64,000 bases of DNA from Mesobacillus foraminis. Lineage in GTDB: Bacteria; Bacillota; Bacilli; Bacillales; Cytobacillaceae. Where the stretch lies: NCBI RefSeq assembly GCF_004340465.1, contig NZ_SLVV01000005.1:4024-68023 (forward strand). The letters run 5' to 3'. The stretch's first letter is position 1; the number at the start of each line of letters is the position of its first letter. A program made the translations under genes and the position numbers. Of the stretch, positions 7,941 through 17,684 are shown piece by piece. A model generated the notes under the pieces. That model was not told where the DNA came from and made no database searches. It saw nothing but the letters and a program-made list of their open reading frames with translations.

Positions 7941-10232
7941 TTAAATAACTTCCCTTTTCGATTTAAAGACCTCCCTGTATTTCCCCGGAGTAATATTGTT
8001 GCATTTTCGAAAAGCACGAATAAAACTATTTTCATGCTGGTACCCAACCTTTATGGCGATATCTGAAATTTTTTCATCTGTATTCACCAATAGGTCTGCA
8101 GCACGCTTCATTCTTAAGCCCGTAAAATAACCATAAATCGTTTCATTCATCTCTTTTTTGAAAATTGAACTTGCCAGACTAACACTTATGCCAATTGAAT
8201 CAACAATTTCGGTTATGCCGATTGGCTCATCTAAATGGTCCTTCATATACTCAATCATTTTCTCAATTAAGAGGGATTCTTTACTTGTTCTAATCGACAG
8301 ATTTCCCTGAATGATGTCATTCGCTTGTTCAGTTAGAAACTCTGCAACATCATCAATGTGGAACGTGTGCAGATACTGAAAGAAATCTTTTTCTTTCCTT
8401 CTTCCCTTATCCTCATCCTGACCAATACGAAGGGATCGATCATTTATCATTTTTATGATGGAAAATGCTCTTTCCGGATTCAATCGACTTCCTCTTATAT
8501 CCTCAATGATTTGACCAATCAGGCTGCTGGTACGTTCACTGTCACCTGTATCTATGGCTTCTCTCAAATGATCTAGAACTTTACTGACCATTGATAACTT
8601 CCGGCTGTCCCATTGCGTTAATTCCTCGCTTTTTAACAAACTTCCATATCCTGAATATAACCTGTTGCCAAGAGCTGTATCTGCTTCTAGGATCGCCTCT
8701 GCTAAACTTCCAATATCAGATTTCTGGCTGCTGATTCCGATCGAGATACTGAACTCCAATAAGCTGGGAACAATAGAAAGCGCTTCCTTTAATTTGCTGT
8801 CTAACAGCTTCTCATCTGAACTTGGATGAAGGACAATTAAAAGCTTATCCTTCCCTAGATCAACGCATTCGCTATGGGAATAGGATTCTAAGGTTTCTGT
8901 CAGTATATTAGCTAAGGCAAATTTTAATAGAGAATGATCAGAGCTTGGGTATTGATCGGACCAATGAGAAAAATGATCGATAGAAATAATGGCGACCTTT
9001 AATGGTTTATTAGATGTTTCTTGAAAATACCCAAGACATTTTTCTTCAATCTCTCTCGAATTAGTTAGATTATTATGATAAATATCACTAAAAAACTTGG
9101 CTGAAGCTTCGGAACGAACCTTATGAATCATATGTGATAATTGGGCATGATTATTTAGAAGTTCTCCGGCCAGAGTTTCCAAGTGCAGCAAATCGTGGTG
9201 GTCGATGTCTTTGTTTCCGATATTAAACAGCTCTTTCATTCTCCGTATCGGTCTAAAGGCAATAGAATTAATGTAAAAAATCGCAACTCCACCTAATAAC
9301 AATGCCATGATTGAAACTGAAAGAACAACATGTCCGACTTTCTTTGATTTGGCTAGTAAACTATCTTGGGGGACGAGGGAAACATACTTCCAGCCTGTTA
9401 ATGGAGAAATATTCTGGCTGACAAGTAATTGTTGATCTTTATAAGCAATATCGCCCAAATGTTCTTCGTTCAATTCGGATATAGCGCTTACAACCGCTTT
9501 CGTATTAAGCTTAGGACTAGAAGGAGAAGAAGTAGAATAGATCATTTCATTATTTTGATCGATGATAAATCGTGCGGTGCTTAAATTGGCCATGTCGGGA
9601 GAATTAAATGGTTCAAACAGGTCGTGATATCCAAGATTTAACGCAACAATCCCTTTGAACTCACCTTGAATCATAATTTTTCTGAATAACGTTACTTCTG
9701 AGCGATCGTATTTTTTGCCATCATTAACACTTCTCTTTTTGACAATCATCTTTTCATCACCGAACTCATCGGCTACATCCACCCATTTTGAATCGAAAAA
9801 AGTTGATTTACGTGAACTAAAACCTTGCGGCACAGACACAAAACTATCATGTTTCAGGTCGTAAATATAAATACTATTGATGTAGGATGAACTATTGATA
9901 AGAGTGGATAATAGCTGATAAATTTCAGTTATATTACTATAGGAGTTCTGTTTATCGCTATTCAAAAACCTATAAACATTTGTGTCCAGTGCAACCTTAA
10001 TCGCTACTTTATCGCTTTCACTAATGTGCTTATCAATAAAATCCATACCAACTTGCAGCATTTGCTGCTGCGGCTCGTTTAACTCCTTCTGAAGCACTGA
10101 CTTTGACGTTTCATAGGATGTTATGCTCACGATGAGAATGATAAAGAAAACTGCAATCGATAAAAACAAAATCAACCTTGTCTCGGTTTTACGAAATGAA
10201 TATTTCAGCCATTTTTGGAAAGATTGGACCAT
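7941..10232 (-). CDS. Membrane-anchored AraC-family regulator (YtdP/YesS-like)
   Basis: About 763 residues. The N-terminus has a transmembrane helix (RLILFLSIAVFFIILIVSI), then an extracytoplasmic Cache-like sensor region (about 45-295), a second helix (about 300-322), a linker region, and a C-terminal AraC DNA-binding domain with two helix-turn-helices (ITEIVDSIGISVSLASSIFK; ISDIAIKVGYQHENSFIRAF). This matches B. subtilis YtdP and YesS (RhgR), which activate rhamnogalacturonan genes. It probably senses extracellular oligomers and activates the surrounding operon. ATG at 10232 is chosen: AAGGAGG lies 9 nt upstream, whereas the TTG at 10241 touches the ribosome binding site. Confidence 0.85.
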   Translation of the reverse strand: MVQSFQKWLKYSFRKTETRLILFLSIAVFFIILIVSITSYETSKSVLQKELNEPQQQMLQVGMDFIDKHISESDKVAIKVALDTNVYRFLNSDKQNSYSNITEIYQLLSTLINSSSYINSIYIYDLKHDSFVSVPQGFSSRKSTFFDSKWVDVADEFGDEKMIVKKRSVNDGKKYDRSEVTLFRKIMIQGEFKGIVALNLGYHDLFEPFNSPDMANLSTARFIIDQNNEMIYSTSSPSSPKLNTKAVVSAISELNEEHLGDIAYKDQQLLVSQNISPLTGWKYVSLVPQDSLLAKSKKVGHVVLSVSIMALLLGGVAIFYINSIAFRPIRRMKELFNIGNKDIDHHDLLHLETLAGELLNNHAQLSHMIHKVRSEASAKFFSDIYHNNLTNSREIEEKCLGYFQETSNKPLKVAIISIDHFSHWSDQYPSSDHSLLKFALANILTETLESYSHSECVDLGKDKLLIVLHPSSDEKLLDSKLKEALSIVPSLLEFSISIGISSQKSDIGSLAEAILEADTALGNRLYSGYGSLLKSEELTQWDSRKLSMVSKVLDHLREAIDTGDSERTSSLIGQIIEDIRGSRLNPERAFSIIKMINDRSLRIGQDEDKGRRKEKDFFQYLHTFHIDDVAEFLTEQANDIIQGNLSIRTSKESLLIEKMIEYMKDHLDEPIGITEIVDSIGISVSLASSIFKKEMNETIYGYFTGLRMKRAADLLVNTDEKISDIAIKVGYQHENSFIRAFRKCNNITPGKYREVFKSKREVI

Positions 10233-10269
10233 TCGCTTCAACCTCCTTTTTTGGCATTATACTACATAT

Positions 10270-12459
10270 TCATTTACAGATGGACGAGGTTTTTCCTGTA
10301 TTTACATTTTCAAAGAGTTTCCCTTGGCTATTAAGCATCCTCATCGTTTCAATTCCGGCTAGTAAAACAATGCCAATTCCATGGGTATCATTTAATTTCC
10401 ATGGAAGCTCGTGTTTATAATAGAAATGGGAAAACGAATAACTGGATCCTTGACATACTCCATATACATTCCCCTGTTTATCAATTGCCCGCTGTGTTAA
10501 TCCCTTCCACCCTGACAAAATAGCTTGTATATAGGGTTCTTTGTCTTCTAGCCAACCGAAACGAACACCATGCGCAAAAGCGTAGATAAACATGGATGTA
10601 CAGGAGGATTCTTCGTAAGATTCATGATCGGTTAAAACCTGATGCCAAAGTCCATGGCTTCCTTGTACGTTCAAAACTCCTTCAGCAAGCTGGCGATAGT
10701 ACCCCAATATTGCCTGGTAATGCTCATGGTTATCAGGAAGGACTTTCAATAATTCCGTTAATGAAAACAATACCCAGCCATTGCCTCTGCCCCATGTTGT
10801 TAGAGTTGGCCTCTTCTCTTTAACATGATAAACATGTGACATTAGCTGGCTTTCATTCATGTATAGATATTTCTTGTAGAGCAAAAGCTGTCTGGCAGCC
10901 TCATTTATATAACTGCTATCTTTTGTATATTCTGCGTAGCGGCATAAAAACGGAACACTCATATACATATCGTCACACCACATCGTATTGTCCATCTTCC
11001 GGGAGACACCAACTTCACGATATAGTGCACCATCATCTAATCGGCTTTGCTGATTCATGATATACTCAGCAATAATGTCTGCAATTTTCCCGGCACCTTT
11101 CAAAAGGCGGTGTTTATTTGCCAAGAGCATCAAGGCACCAAAGGACCCGCAATCATCAAGACTGTCAATATCTGAAAGTTGATTGTTTATACCAGCTGCC
11201 CCATATTGTTTTTGATCCCATTTGGAATATTCATATCTCGATGTGGCAAATTCAACATGATTTAGGACATAATCAATCACATCAGGTCTGGACAACTCTT
11301 TCGCAGCTTCCATTAACCCATTTAGCGTAACACCTAATGGATAATTCCACTTTCCAAATAGTTGATTTTCAAGAAAAGCTCTAACATTCTCCCCCTTGCC
11401 CGAGCACCAAAAAAAAGACTCGCCATCTTTGTTAATAGGTACACTGTCCATTGACATATAGGCAGAAATCATAATCTTTTCATCTATTGAAAATGGTCCT
11501 AAATAAAGCCAAGTACCAAAGGCCCCTTTTACTTCATGCGGAATGCCGAATTCACCATGACTTGAGAGAAGTTCCAAGGTAAACCCCCAATGATCGTTTC
11601 CGCAATCACTCTTCACCACTAAGTCATGTAAGCCAACTGGCACTTTTAGCTCTACATCTATATCACCTTGATCTTCTTGCTGAAATAACTCCTCTCCATT
11701 AACGAAGAGCTTTATTGGGCCGTATGTTTTCCCTTTGAGGATAAGAGAATCTAAGGATCCGCATTTTATCTTCGTCCATGCATAAGCGGAATATCCTTTT
11801 TTCATTCCATAGATAGCTGCAAGAGGGCTTTCATTTTGAGGAAAACGTGTGATTCTTGGAAACCAATTACAGCCCGTTGAATATTCTCTGCATGACATGG
11901 AGGGGATTGAATCAAGATTCCCCAACATCGGTTCGGTATAGATCCAGCCTTCTTCTCCATCCCGATCAAGCGAAGGAGCTAAAAAATGATAGGGGAAATT
12001 TTTACGGTTACCTGTTCCAAAAACTGCTCCGCTCCCCTGTACTCCCTTCTCAATTTCAAGAACAAAATGGTTCCAGCCTTTAACTAAATGTAAAGAAAGT
12101 CTAATATCGCCTGCTTCCTCTTCATGAGTTGACCCAAATCTTTTGACCCCATTATGGTACAAGCGGACAGGTCCTAGACATGTAAGCAGAAAAGCAAAGG
12201 AATGATCTTCTTCAGCCCACAGCTTCGCCCAGGCATTGATTTTTTGTCCCTCCTTCATTTCTGGAAACATCGCTAATATAGGAAAAACATAACGGTGATG
12301 TGGATCCTTCTTAATTGCATTCTCTCTTGTTATCCGGTACTCAGGAGGCCTGGCAGGATTTGTTCCAATATAGCGTTGTGCGATTGTCATAAGAACATCT
12401 TCTATCCTGTGCGAATGGGACATGCTAACCTCTTTAGAGAAAAACGGCAGCTGTTCCAA
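10270..12459 (-). CDS. GH105 hydrolase fused to an N-terminal beta-rich domain
   Basis: About 729 residues, twice the usual GH105 length. Residues about 365-725 form the GH105 barrel; WCDDMYMSVPF near 494-504 carries the catalytic Asp, and TTWGRGNGWVLFSL and EESSCTSMFIYAFAHGVRFGWL are further family blocks. Residues about 40-350 look like two beta-sandwich modules, possibly carbohydrate binding (VRLYHNG, IKLFVNG). No signal peptide is seen. The likely role is removing unsaturated uronic acid from imported pectin oligomers with a different preference from the GH105 at 4676. The start may be TTG at 12459, 1 nt after the upstream stop, or ATG at 12423 with its own AAGAGGT. Confidence 0.85.
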   Translation of the reverse strand: MEQLPFFSKEVSMSHSHRIEDVLMTIAQRYIGTNPARPPEYRITRENAIKKDPHHRYVFPILAMFPEMKEGQKINAWAKLWAEEDHSFAFLLTCLGPVRLYHNGVKRFGSTHEEEAGDIRLSLHLVKGWNHFVLEIEKGVQGSGAVFGTGNRKNFPYHFLAPSLDRDGEEGWIYTEPMLGNLDSIPSMSCREYSTGCNWFPRITRFPQNESPLAAIYGMKKGYSAYAWTKIKCGSLDSLILKGKTYGPIKLFVNGEELFQQEDQGDIDVELKVPVGLHDLVVKSDCGNDHWGFTLELLSSHGEFGIPHEVKGAFGTWLYLGPFSIDEKIMISAYMSMDSVPINKDGESFFWCSGKGENVRAFLENQLFGKWNYPLGVTLNGLMEAAKELSRPDVIDYVLNHVEFATSRYEYSKWDQKQYGAAGINNQLSDIDSLDDCGSFGALMLLANKHRLLKGAGKIADIIAEYIMNQQSRLDDGALYREVGVSRKMDNTMWCDDMYMSVPFLCRYAEYTKDSSYINEAARQLLLYKKYLYMNESQLMSHVYHVKEKRPTLTTWGRGNGWVLFSLTELLKVLPDNHEHYQAILGYYRQLAEGVLNVQGSHGLWHQVLTDHESYEESSCTSMFIYAFAHGVRFGWLEDKEPYIQAILSGWKGLTQRAIDKQGNVYGVCQGSSYSFSHFYYKHELPWKLNDTHGIGIVLLAGIETMRMLNSQGKLFENVNTGKTSSICK

Positions 12460-12460
12460 G

Positions 12461-13777
12461 TCAACTCACCTCTCCACTTGATAGGTACTTTTTTTGTTTG
12501 AGAACTTCGTCAATAGTAATGGGACGGTGTTCTTTGACTGATTTCCATACAGCTTCGCCTGTCGCAACCGAAAAGGCACCATCTAAGGCACCAGACAATA
12601 TTTTATAAGGTCTCCGTTGATCTTCCCCTAAAAAGAGATCTTCCAAAAGCAGTGGATCTCCTCCCCCATGGCCTCCTTCCCGATGGACAACATGAATGGT
12701 TTCCTTAGAACCGAATAAAGGAAAATAATCAATTGTCTGGATTGGGGTAGGGAAGGGAATCCGGCCCTTAGCATGATACTCAATCGTTTCCAGCCTCCCC
12801 CTTGTTCCGTTGATTGCCAGGCGGTAACCTTCATATGGGAGAGAGAAATTAACAGAGTAGCTAAGCAAGGCGCCTTCATTGTACTTAACAGTTGCAGCAT
12901 AGGTATCCTCTATATTGATTTCTGAATCAAATATACATTGATCTGGACGATAACCGGTGTAAGGGTATTTATTCCCCTCCCCTGACAGTGAACCGAGATG
13001 ATCATCCGGTACCTGAATCTGTTCCCTTCTCGAATTCCACCTGGAGTAATAGGAACAGTCCTCTGTATAGGAACATGTTTCGCAATGTCTGCCATCCTCT
13101 TTTTTAGGATTTAACTCTCCATCCGGCCCATAATAATTAAGCGCCCCATATGCAAACACTTCAACAGGTTTTTGATCAATCCACCAATTCACCAAATCAA
13201 AATGATGTGTGCTCTTATGAATCGATAGTCCGCCAGATAATTCTCTCAACCTGTTCCACCTTTTGAAATAACTTGATCCATGGTGTGTATCAAGATACCA
13301 ATTCAAATCGACCGAAGTGACTCTTCCTATCTTTCCTTCCTTAATCATTTCTTTGATTTTTGTATGTATGGGTGAATATCTGTAATTGAAGGTAACCGTA
13401 ACCCTCCCCTTGCTGGATTGCTCGGCATCCAGCACTTTTCTGCAATCTTCACCTGTTGTAACCATTGGCTTTTCTGTTATAACATCTAAATCACGTTCCA
13501 GGGCGGCAATGATATACTTCGCATGGCTGTCATCACGTCCGGCAACGATAATGACATCCGGCCTGGTTTCAGCAACCATACGATCAAACTCTAATTCGCC
13601 ATACGTTTTTACAGAAGAATCTTCTGGAAATCTCGTTTGATATAACTCAAACCGTTTCGGGTCACGGTCTAATAACCCGACAACTTCGCATGTTTGAGAA
13701 TAGGTAGTAGCAATCGGCTTTGCAAACATGCCTAGGGCTCTCCCGCTTACACCGCAAATGGCATATCTTTTCTTCAT
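12461..13777 (-). CDS. Gfo/Idh/MocA-family oxidoreductase (YteT-like)
   Basis: 438 residues. An N-terminal Rossmann fold (RYAICGVSGRALGMFAKPI, less canonical than GxGxxG) is followed by the family EKPMVTT motif near 103 and a C-terminal substrate domain with GGLSIHKSTHHFDLVNWW. A Cys-rich insert, CETCSYTEDCSYY, may bind a metal. The family reduces or oxidises sugars with NAD(P). B. subtilis YteT, 428 residues, sits in the same kind of rhamnogalacturonan operon. The substrate here is unknown; an oxidised or deoxy pectin sugar is likely. AAAGGA precedes the ATG by about 10 nt. Confidence 0.85.
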   Translation of the reverse strand: MKKRYAICGVSGRALGMFAKPIATTYSQTCEVVGLLDRDPKRFELYQTRFPEDSSVKTYGELEFDRMVAETRPDVIIVAGRDDSHAKYIIAALERDLDVITEKPMVTTGEDCRKVLDAEQSSKGRVTVTFNYRYSPIHTKIKEMIKEGKIGRVTSVDLNWYLDTHHGSSYFKRWNRLRELSGGLSIHKSTHHFDLVNWWIDQKPVEVFAYGALNYYGPDGELNPKKEDGRHCETCSYTEDCSYYSRWNSRREQIQVPDDHLGSLSGEGNKYPYTGYRPDQCIFDSEINIEDTYAATVKYNEGALLSYSVNFSLPYEGYRLAINGTRGRLETIEYHAKGRIPFPTPIQTIDYFPLFGSKETIHVVHREGGHGGGDPLLLEDLFLGEDQRRPYKILSGALDGAFSVATGEAVWKSVKEHRPITIDEVLKQKKYLSSGEVS

Positions 13778-13828
13778 TCATGTCATTCCTTTCAAGTGGT
13801 TCTCATTTTCAATCTTATTTAAAATAAG

Positions 13829-13860
13829 TGTTGCTCAAAAATCACTATTTTTGAGCAACA
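13829..13860 (-). other. Strong stem-loop after the binding-protein gene
   Basis: A perfect 13-bp stem (TGTTGCTCAAAAA/TTTTTGAGCAACA, 6-nt loop) lies between the solute-binding protein and the oxidoreductase. The T tract on the minus strand is poor. Such hairpins often protect the 3' end of binding-protein mRNA or act as leaky terminators, giving more binding protein than downstream enzyme. That role is inferred. Confidence 0.7.
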
Positions 13861-13886
13861 GCTTTTGTCAAAGTTGGAACTCGTAA

Positions 13887-15428
13887 CTACTCGTTTACTC
13901 TCTCATACCACTCTTGAACTCTTTCAGTAACTTCCTCTCCGCCAGCTTTGTTCCATCTATCTACAAATTCATCGAACTTTTCAATCGGCCATTCACCAAT
14001 CACGATTTTTGTTAAATATTCCTGGAATAATTTATGTGACTGAATATCCGGAAATCCTTGGTAAACGGTAGATGGCAAGCCGTCTCCTGCAATTCTTCTG
14101 GCATCTGAAGTACTGACTTTAAAGATATCTTTCACCATTTGTTTTTGATAGTCTTCCATCGTTTGGTCAATACGAATATCCATGTCTTCTTTCGTAACTA
14201 AATTTTTCATTCCTAATGCAATCGGTGTTTCATCCGTAGGAGGAAGCAATACCTTTTTACCATTCTCTACTTTATGTTGAGCCCCCTCAATTCCATAAGT
14301 GATTAATTCGTTATTGGCTGGGTCGTAGAAGAAGTCTAATAATTTCAAAGCAGCTTCAGCATTTTCTTCAGATGCCGCAGGAATCATCCACTCTGGTTCA
14401 CCCATGCTTTTTTGAGTAATATACCCTTCAAACCCTTCAGCCTTCGGAAGCGGCATTCCAGCCACATAGGCATCTGGTGCTCCTTCAAGCATTGCATTGT
14501 GACGATCACGCAAGTTTCCAGGCAAATGGTACCAGCTTCCTACCAAGTTCGTATTGATCTTCGCTGTCCATACCTCGCCTTTATTCAAAAATGTTTCATT
14601 ATCTAACAGTTTTTCTTTATATAATTCACGAATAAATGAAATGGCTGCTTTCATATTTTTAGAGACGCCGGCATATTGAATTTTACCTTCATAAATATCC
14701 CACTCTGGGACACCTTCCCACATTGCTACACCATATATTGCGAATAAGTGGTCCATCCATTTTCCAAATTCCCTTCCTGATGTCGGAAGTTCATCTTGCT
14801 TTCCATTCCCATTTGGATCTTTATCACGAAACGCTATTAATAGCTCTTTGTATTCTTCTACTGTTTTCGGCATATCCATCCCGACTGCTTCAATCCAATC
14901 TTGACGAATTAAGGCTGCTCTTTCTGGAACGAGGTAAACCTTTGGCACATAATATATTTTTCCATCAGGCGTAGCCGAACGAACGACATCCCATGCTTCT
15001 TTCGGAATACTTTCCCAAACATGCGGTGCATATTTCGGCAGCAGATCATCCAAAGGCAGTACAGCACCCTGGCTGATCAAGGTTTGGTCAAACCCGCCAA
15101 TCGGGCGGAAAATATCAGGATAATCTTCTGACGCAAACATCAAGTTTAAGTATTCAGCAGGATCGGCCCCGGCAGGAGTTGCCATCAATTCATATTGAAC
15201 ACCCGTTGCTTCCAGTACCTTTTTAACATGAGGATCATCAGGACCAGGAAGTTTTCCTATTCCCATATGACTCTTAAAAACTTTCACTTTACTAATGTCT
15301 TCTGATGAAGAATCGCCAGAAGATGAGCCATCAACTTCCTTCTTGCCAGAACAACCGGCAAGCGTACCAATCACAAGCATCAATGCAAATAGCATGACGA
15401 TTAATGACTTCCTCTTACTCTTTCCCAT
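13887..15428 (-). CDS. ABC transporter sugar-binding lipoprotein (YtcQ/LplA-like)
   Basis: 513 residues. A lipoprotein signal peptide ends in the lipobox LAGC (Cys 26), followed by a Ser/Asp-rich linker and a large family-1 solute-binding domain with the subgroup pattern DPNGNGKQDELPTSG near 200. B. subtilis YtcQ (498) and LplA (502) are the nearest well-known relatives. It is anchored outside the membrane and delivers oligosaccharide, probably unsaturated rhamnogalacturonan fragments, to the two permeases encoded just upstream. No ATPase gene is nearby; related importers use the shared ATPase MsmX. Confidence 0.9.
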   Translation of the reverse strand: MGKSKRKSLIVMLFALMLVIGTLAGCSGKKEVDGSSSGDSSSEDISKVKVFKSHMGIGKLPGPDDPHVKKVLEATGVQYELMATPAGADPAEYLNLMFASEDYPDIFRPIGGFDQTLISQGAVLPLDDLLPKYAPHVWESIPKEAWDVVRSATPDGKIYYVPKVYLVPERAALIRQDWIEAVGMDMPKTVEEYKELLIAFRDKDPNGNGKQDELPTSGREFGKWMDHLFAIYGVAMWEGVPEWDIYEGKIQYAGVSKNMKAAISFIRELYKEKLLDNETFLNKGEVWTAKINTNLVGSWYHLPGNLRDRHNAMLEGAPDAYVAGMPLPKAEGFEGYITQKSMGEPEWMIPAASEENAEAALKLLDFFYDPANNELITYGIEGAQHKVENGKKVLLPPTDETPIALGMKNLVTKEDMDIRIDQTMEDYQKQMVKDIFKVSTSDARRIAGDGLPSTVYQGFPDIQSHKLFQEYLTKIVIGEWPIEKFDEFVDRWNKAGGEEVTERVQEWYERVNE

Positions 15429-15491
15429 TCAAGATCCCCCTTTGTTTTTTAAAAGATTTATTCGATAAAACCGATAGCCGGCCATATCTTC

Positions 15492-16367
15492 TTATTCCTT
15501 AAGTGATCCTAGGACAGCACCTTTTACAAAATACTTTTGTAAATATGGATATACCAATACGATTGGCACTGTCGCAAAAATAATTGTAGCCGCTTTCAAA
15601 GTTATCGTATTAAAATCGTAGTCCCCAGTAACTAAATTCACTTCAGCAAGAGCTTCTGGAGATAAGAAAAAACCACGCAATCTCATTTGTAATGGCCATA
15701 AAGTCTGATCACGCAAGAATAGCACTGCTGCTTGAAAGCTGTTCCAGTAACCAACTGCATAAAACAACCCGATGGTCGCGAGTACAGGCTTTGAAAGCGG
15801 CAAATAGATTTGAAACAATAGCCGAAGATCATTACAGCCGTCTATTTTTGCTGCATCATCTAAATCGTTTGGTATCCCCATAAAGAATGTCCTTACGATA
15901 ATCATATTAAAGGTGCTTATTAAACCAGGAATAATAAGTGCCCAAATGGAATCCATCAGCCCAAGCTCTCTAACGGTTAAAAAATACGGAATCATTGGTG
16001 CATTAAAAATCATCGTTATCACAATGGCAATCATTATGGGTTTTTTCAGGAGAAATTCCCTTCTGGACAACGGAAATGCTGTTAGAACGGTAAATAGCAT
16101 ACTTAAGAATGTACCAACAACGGTAATAAAAATAGTGACTCCAAATGATCTCCATAGCACTTCATTCTGAAGGATATGCTTCCAAGTGCCTAATGTAAAT
16201 TCTACTGGAAACAGAAATACCTTTTTTGATTCAGCAGCAATTGGAGAACTAAATGAAACAGCTAACAGTTGAATTAATGGCAGAATCATCGTAGCTGCAA
16301 AAATACTAAGAAACGTATAGTTAAAGATCTGAAAGCTTTTTTCTCCCCATGATTTTTTCATTACCAT
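15492..16367 (-). CDS. ABC sugar transporter permease (YtcP/LplC-like)
   Basis: About 291 residues with six predicted membrane segments and the permease EAA motif around DDAAKIDGCNDLRLLFQIYLPLSKP (about 180-205), which docks the ATPase. Length and order match YtcP (286). It forms the pore together with the permease encoded at 16361-17341. The two genes overlap: the upstream stop TAA lies within the run that includes this gene's ATG codons at 16367 and 16361, so they are probably translationally coupled. The second ATG has better spacing to the AGGGG element. Confidence 0.92.
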   Translation of the reverse strand: MVMKKSWGEKSFQIFNYTFLSIFAATMILPLIQLLAVSFSSPIAAESKKVFLFPVEFTLGTWKHILQNEVLWRSFGVTIFITVVGTFLSMLFTVLTAFPLSRREFLLKKPIMIAIVITMIFNAPMIPYFLTVRELGLMDSIWALIIPGLISTFNMIIVRTFFMGIPNDLDDAAKIDGCNDLRLLFQIYLPLSKPVLATIGLFYAVGYWNSFQAAVLFLRDQTLWPLQMRLRGFFLSPEALAEVNLVTGDYDFNTITLKAATIIFATVPIVLVYPYLQKYFVKGAVLGSLKE

Positions 16368-17341
16368 AACCCCTGTCCTGATTTTCTTGCAAGTCTATTA
16401 AAAATCCAAAGCAAGATAAAGCCTACAACGGATTGGAATAAACCGATTGCCGTTGTGACACTAAATTGACCTTGAAGCACTCCTGCTCGATAAACATATG
16501 TTTCGATAATGTCGCCTACTGAATAAGTCATCGGAGTTAACAAGTTAAAGATTTGGTCAAATCCCAGCTCTAAGAAATTTCCGATATTCAGCAAAAACAG
16601 AACTAAGATTGTAGGGAATAATAATGGCAGGGTGATATATCTTATCTGTTTCCAACGATTTGCACCATCAATGACAGCCGCTTCATATAAGCTTGGGTTA
16701 ATGGCCGTTATTGCAGCCAAGTAGATAATTGTCCCCCAGCCAACACTTTTCCATATACCTGAGACGACAACAATGGTACGAAAATAACTCTCTTCCTGCA
16801 TGAACAGGATAGGCGCTGCTCCAAACAACCCTCGAATCGCATTAATAACCCCTTCTGCTGCCAACAATTCAAACACAATCCCTCCAACAACTACCCACGA
16901 TAAAAAATGGGGGAGGTAAAACAAGCTTTGAACAGTTCTTTTAAAGAACATTAATCGTACTTCATTAAACAACAGGGCCAAAATAATCGGGGCAGGGAAT
17001 CCAAATATAAGCTGATAAAAAGCAATCATGATTGTATTCCGCAATACTTGATAAAAATCTTGATAGGAAAAGATATATTTGAAGTTTTCGAACCAAACCC
17101 ATGGACTTTCGAATATCCCTTTAAAAATCTGATAATCCTGAAATGCAATAACGCTTCCTAACAATGGTACGTACTTAAAGATGATGTAATATAAAATTCC
17201 TGGAATGATCATGACATAGAGCATCCAGTGTTTCTTCATATTTTCCAGGTAGATTCTGATGAGACTTTTCTTCTGAATAAGTAATTCTGCATTCAGTGGT
17301 AATTCTGAAACACTTTGCTGTTTAACAGGTGAATGATCCAT
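16361..17341 (-). CDS. ABC sugar transporter permease (YteP/LplB-like)
   Basis: 326 residues. A long cytoplasmic N-terminus (about 1-38) precedes six membrane segments. The EAA loop reads LYEAAVIDGANRWKQIRYITLP (about 220-241). Length matches YteP (321). It is the first gene of the minus-strand pectin unit. The start at 17341 follows a GGGGGC-type site. The upstream gap 17342-17631 is AT-rich. It should carry the operon promoter, but I could not assign convincing -35/-10 boxes or an operator there. Confidence 0.92.
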   Translation of the reverse strand: MDHSPVKQQSVSELPLNAELLIQKKSLIRIYLENMKKHWMLYVMIIPGILYYIIFKYVPLLGSVIAFQDYQIFKGIFESPWVWFENFKYIFSYQDFYQVLRNTIMIAFYQLIFGFPAPIILALLFNEVRLMFFKRTVQSLFYLPHFLSWVVVGGIVFELLAAEGVINAIRGLFGAAPILFMQEESYFRTIVVVSGIWKSVGWGTIIYLAAITAINPSLYEAAVIDGANRWKQIRYITLPLLFPTILVLFLLNIGNFLELGFDQIFNLLTPMTYSVGDIIETYVYRAGVLQGQFSVTTAIGLFQSVVGFILLWIFNRLARKSGQGLW

Positions 17342-17631
17342 AATCTGCCCCCTTTTTTATTTTTTTAATATTCTTAATTTTTATTGTATCTATCATGATG
17401 CCTCTCAAACAATCATCCATTTTTGCACCTGATACACAAATTGTAGATAAAGGCACTCTTTGGACAGAAGATTCCCTACTCTAGCAAGCTTTAAAAAAAT
17501 AGTAACTCATCAATTTTATAAGCGTTAAAAACATTGATATTGAAGCCTTTTATTCAAATTGTTTGTTGTATGTAAGATATGTATATCTCTAAGTTCCAGC
17601 TTATCAGGCTGGTTAACTGGTTGTAATGAAT

Positions 17632-17672
17632 GAAAAATCCTCGTCCGAAAGTGATCTTAATTCTTTCGGACG
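17632..17672 (-). terminator. Rho-independent terminator of the pectate lyase gene
   Basis: A 10-bp stem CGTCCGAAAG/CTTTCGGACG is followed on the minus strand by GGATTTTTC. It lies just beyond the lyase stop codon. Confidence 0.85.
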
Positions 17673-17684
17673 ATTTTCAACTAA

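Noticed and set aside
8780-8800. cre site GAAAGCGCTT within the AraC gene
   Set aside because: Only the core matches, and it lies deep in coding sequence with no nearby promoter.
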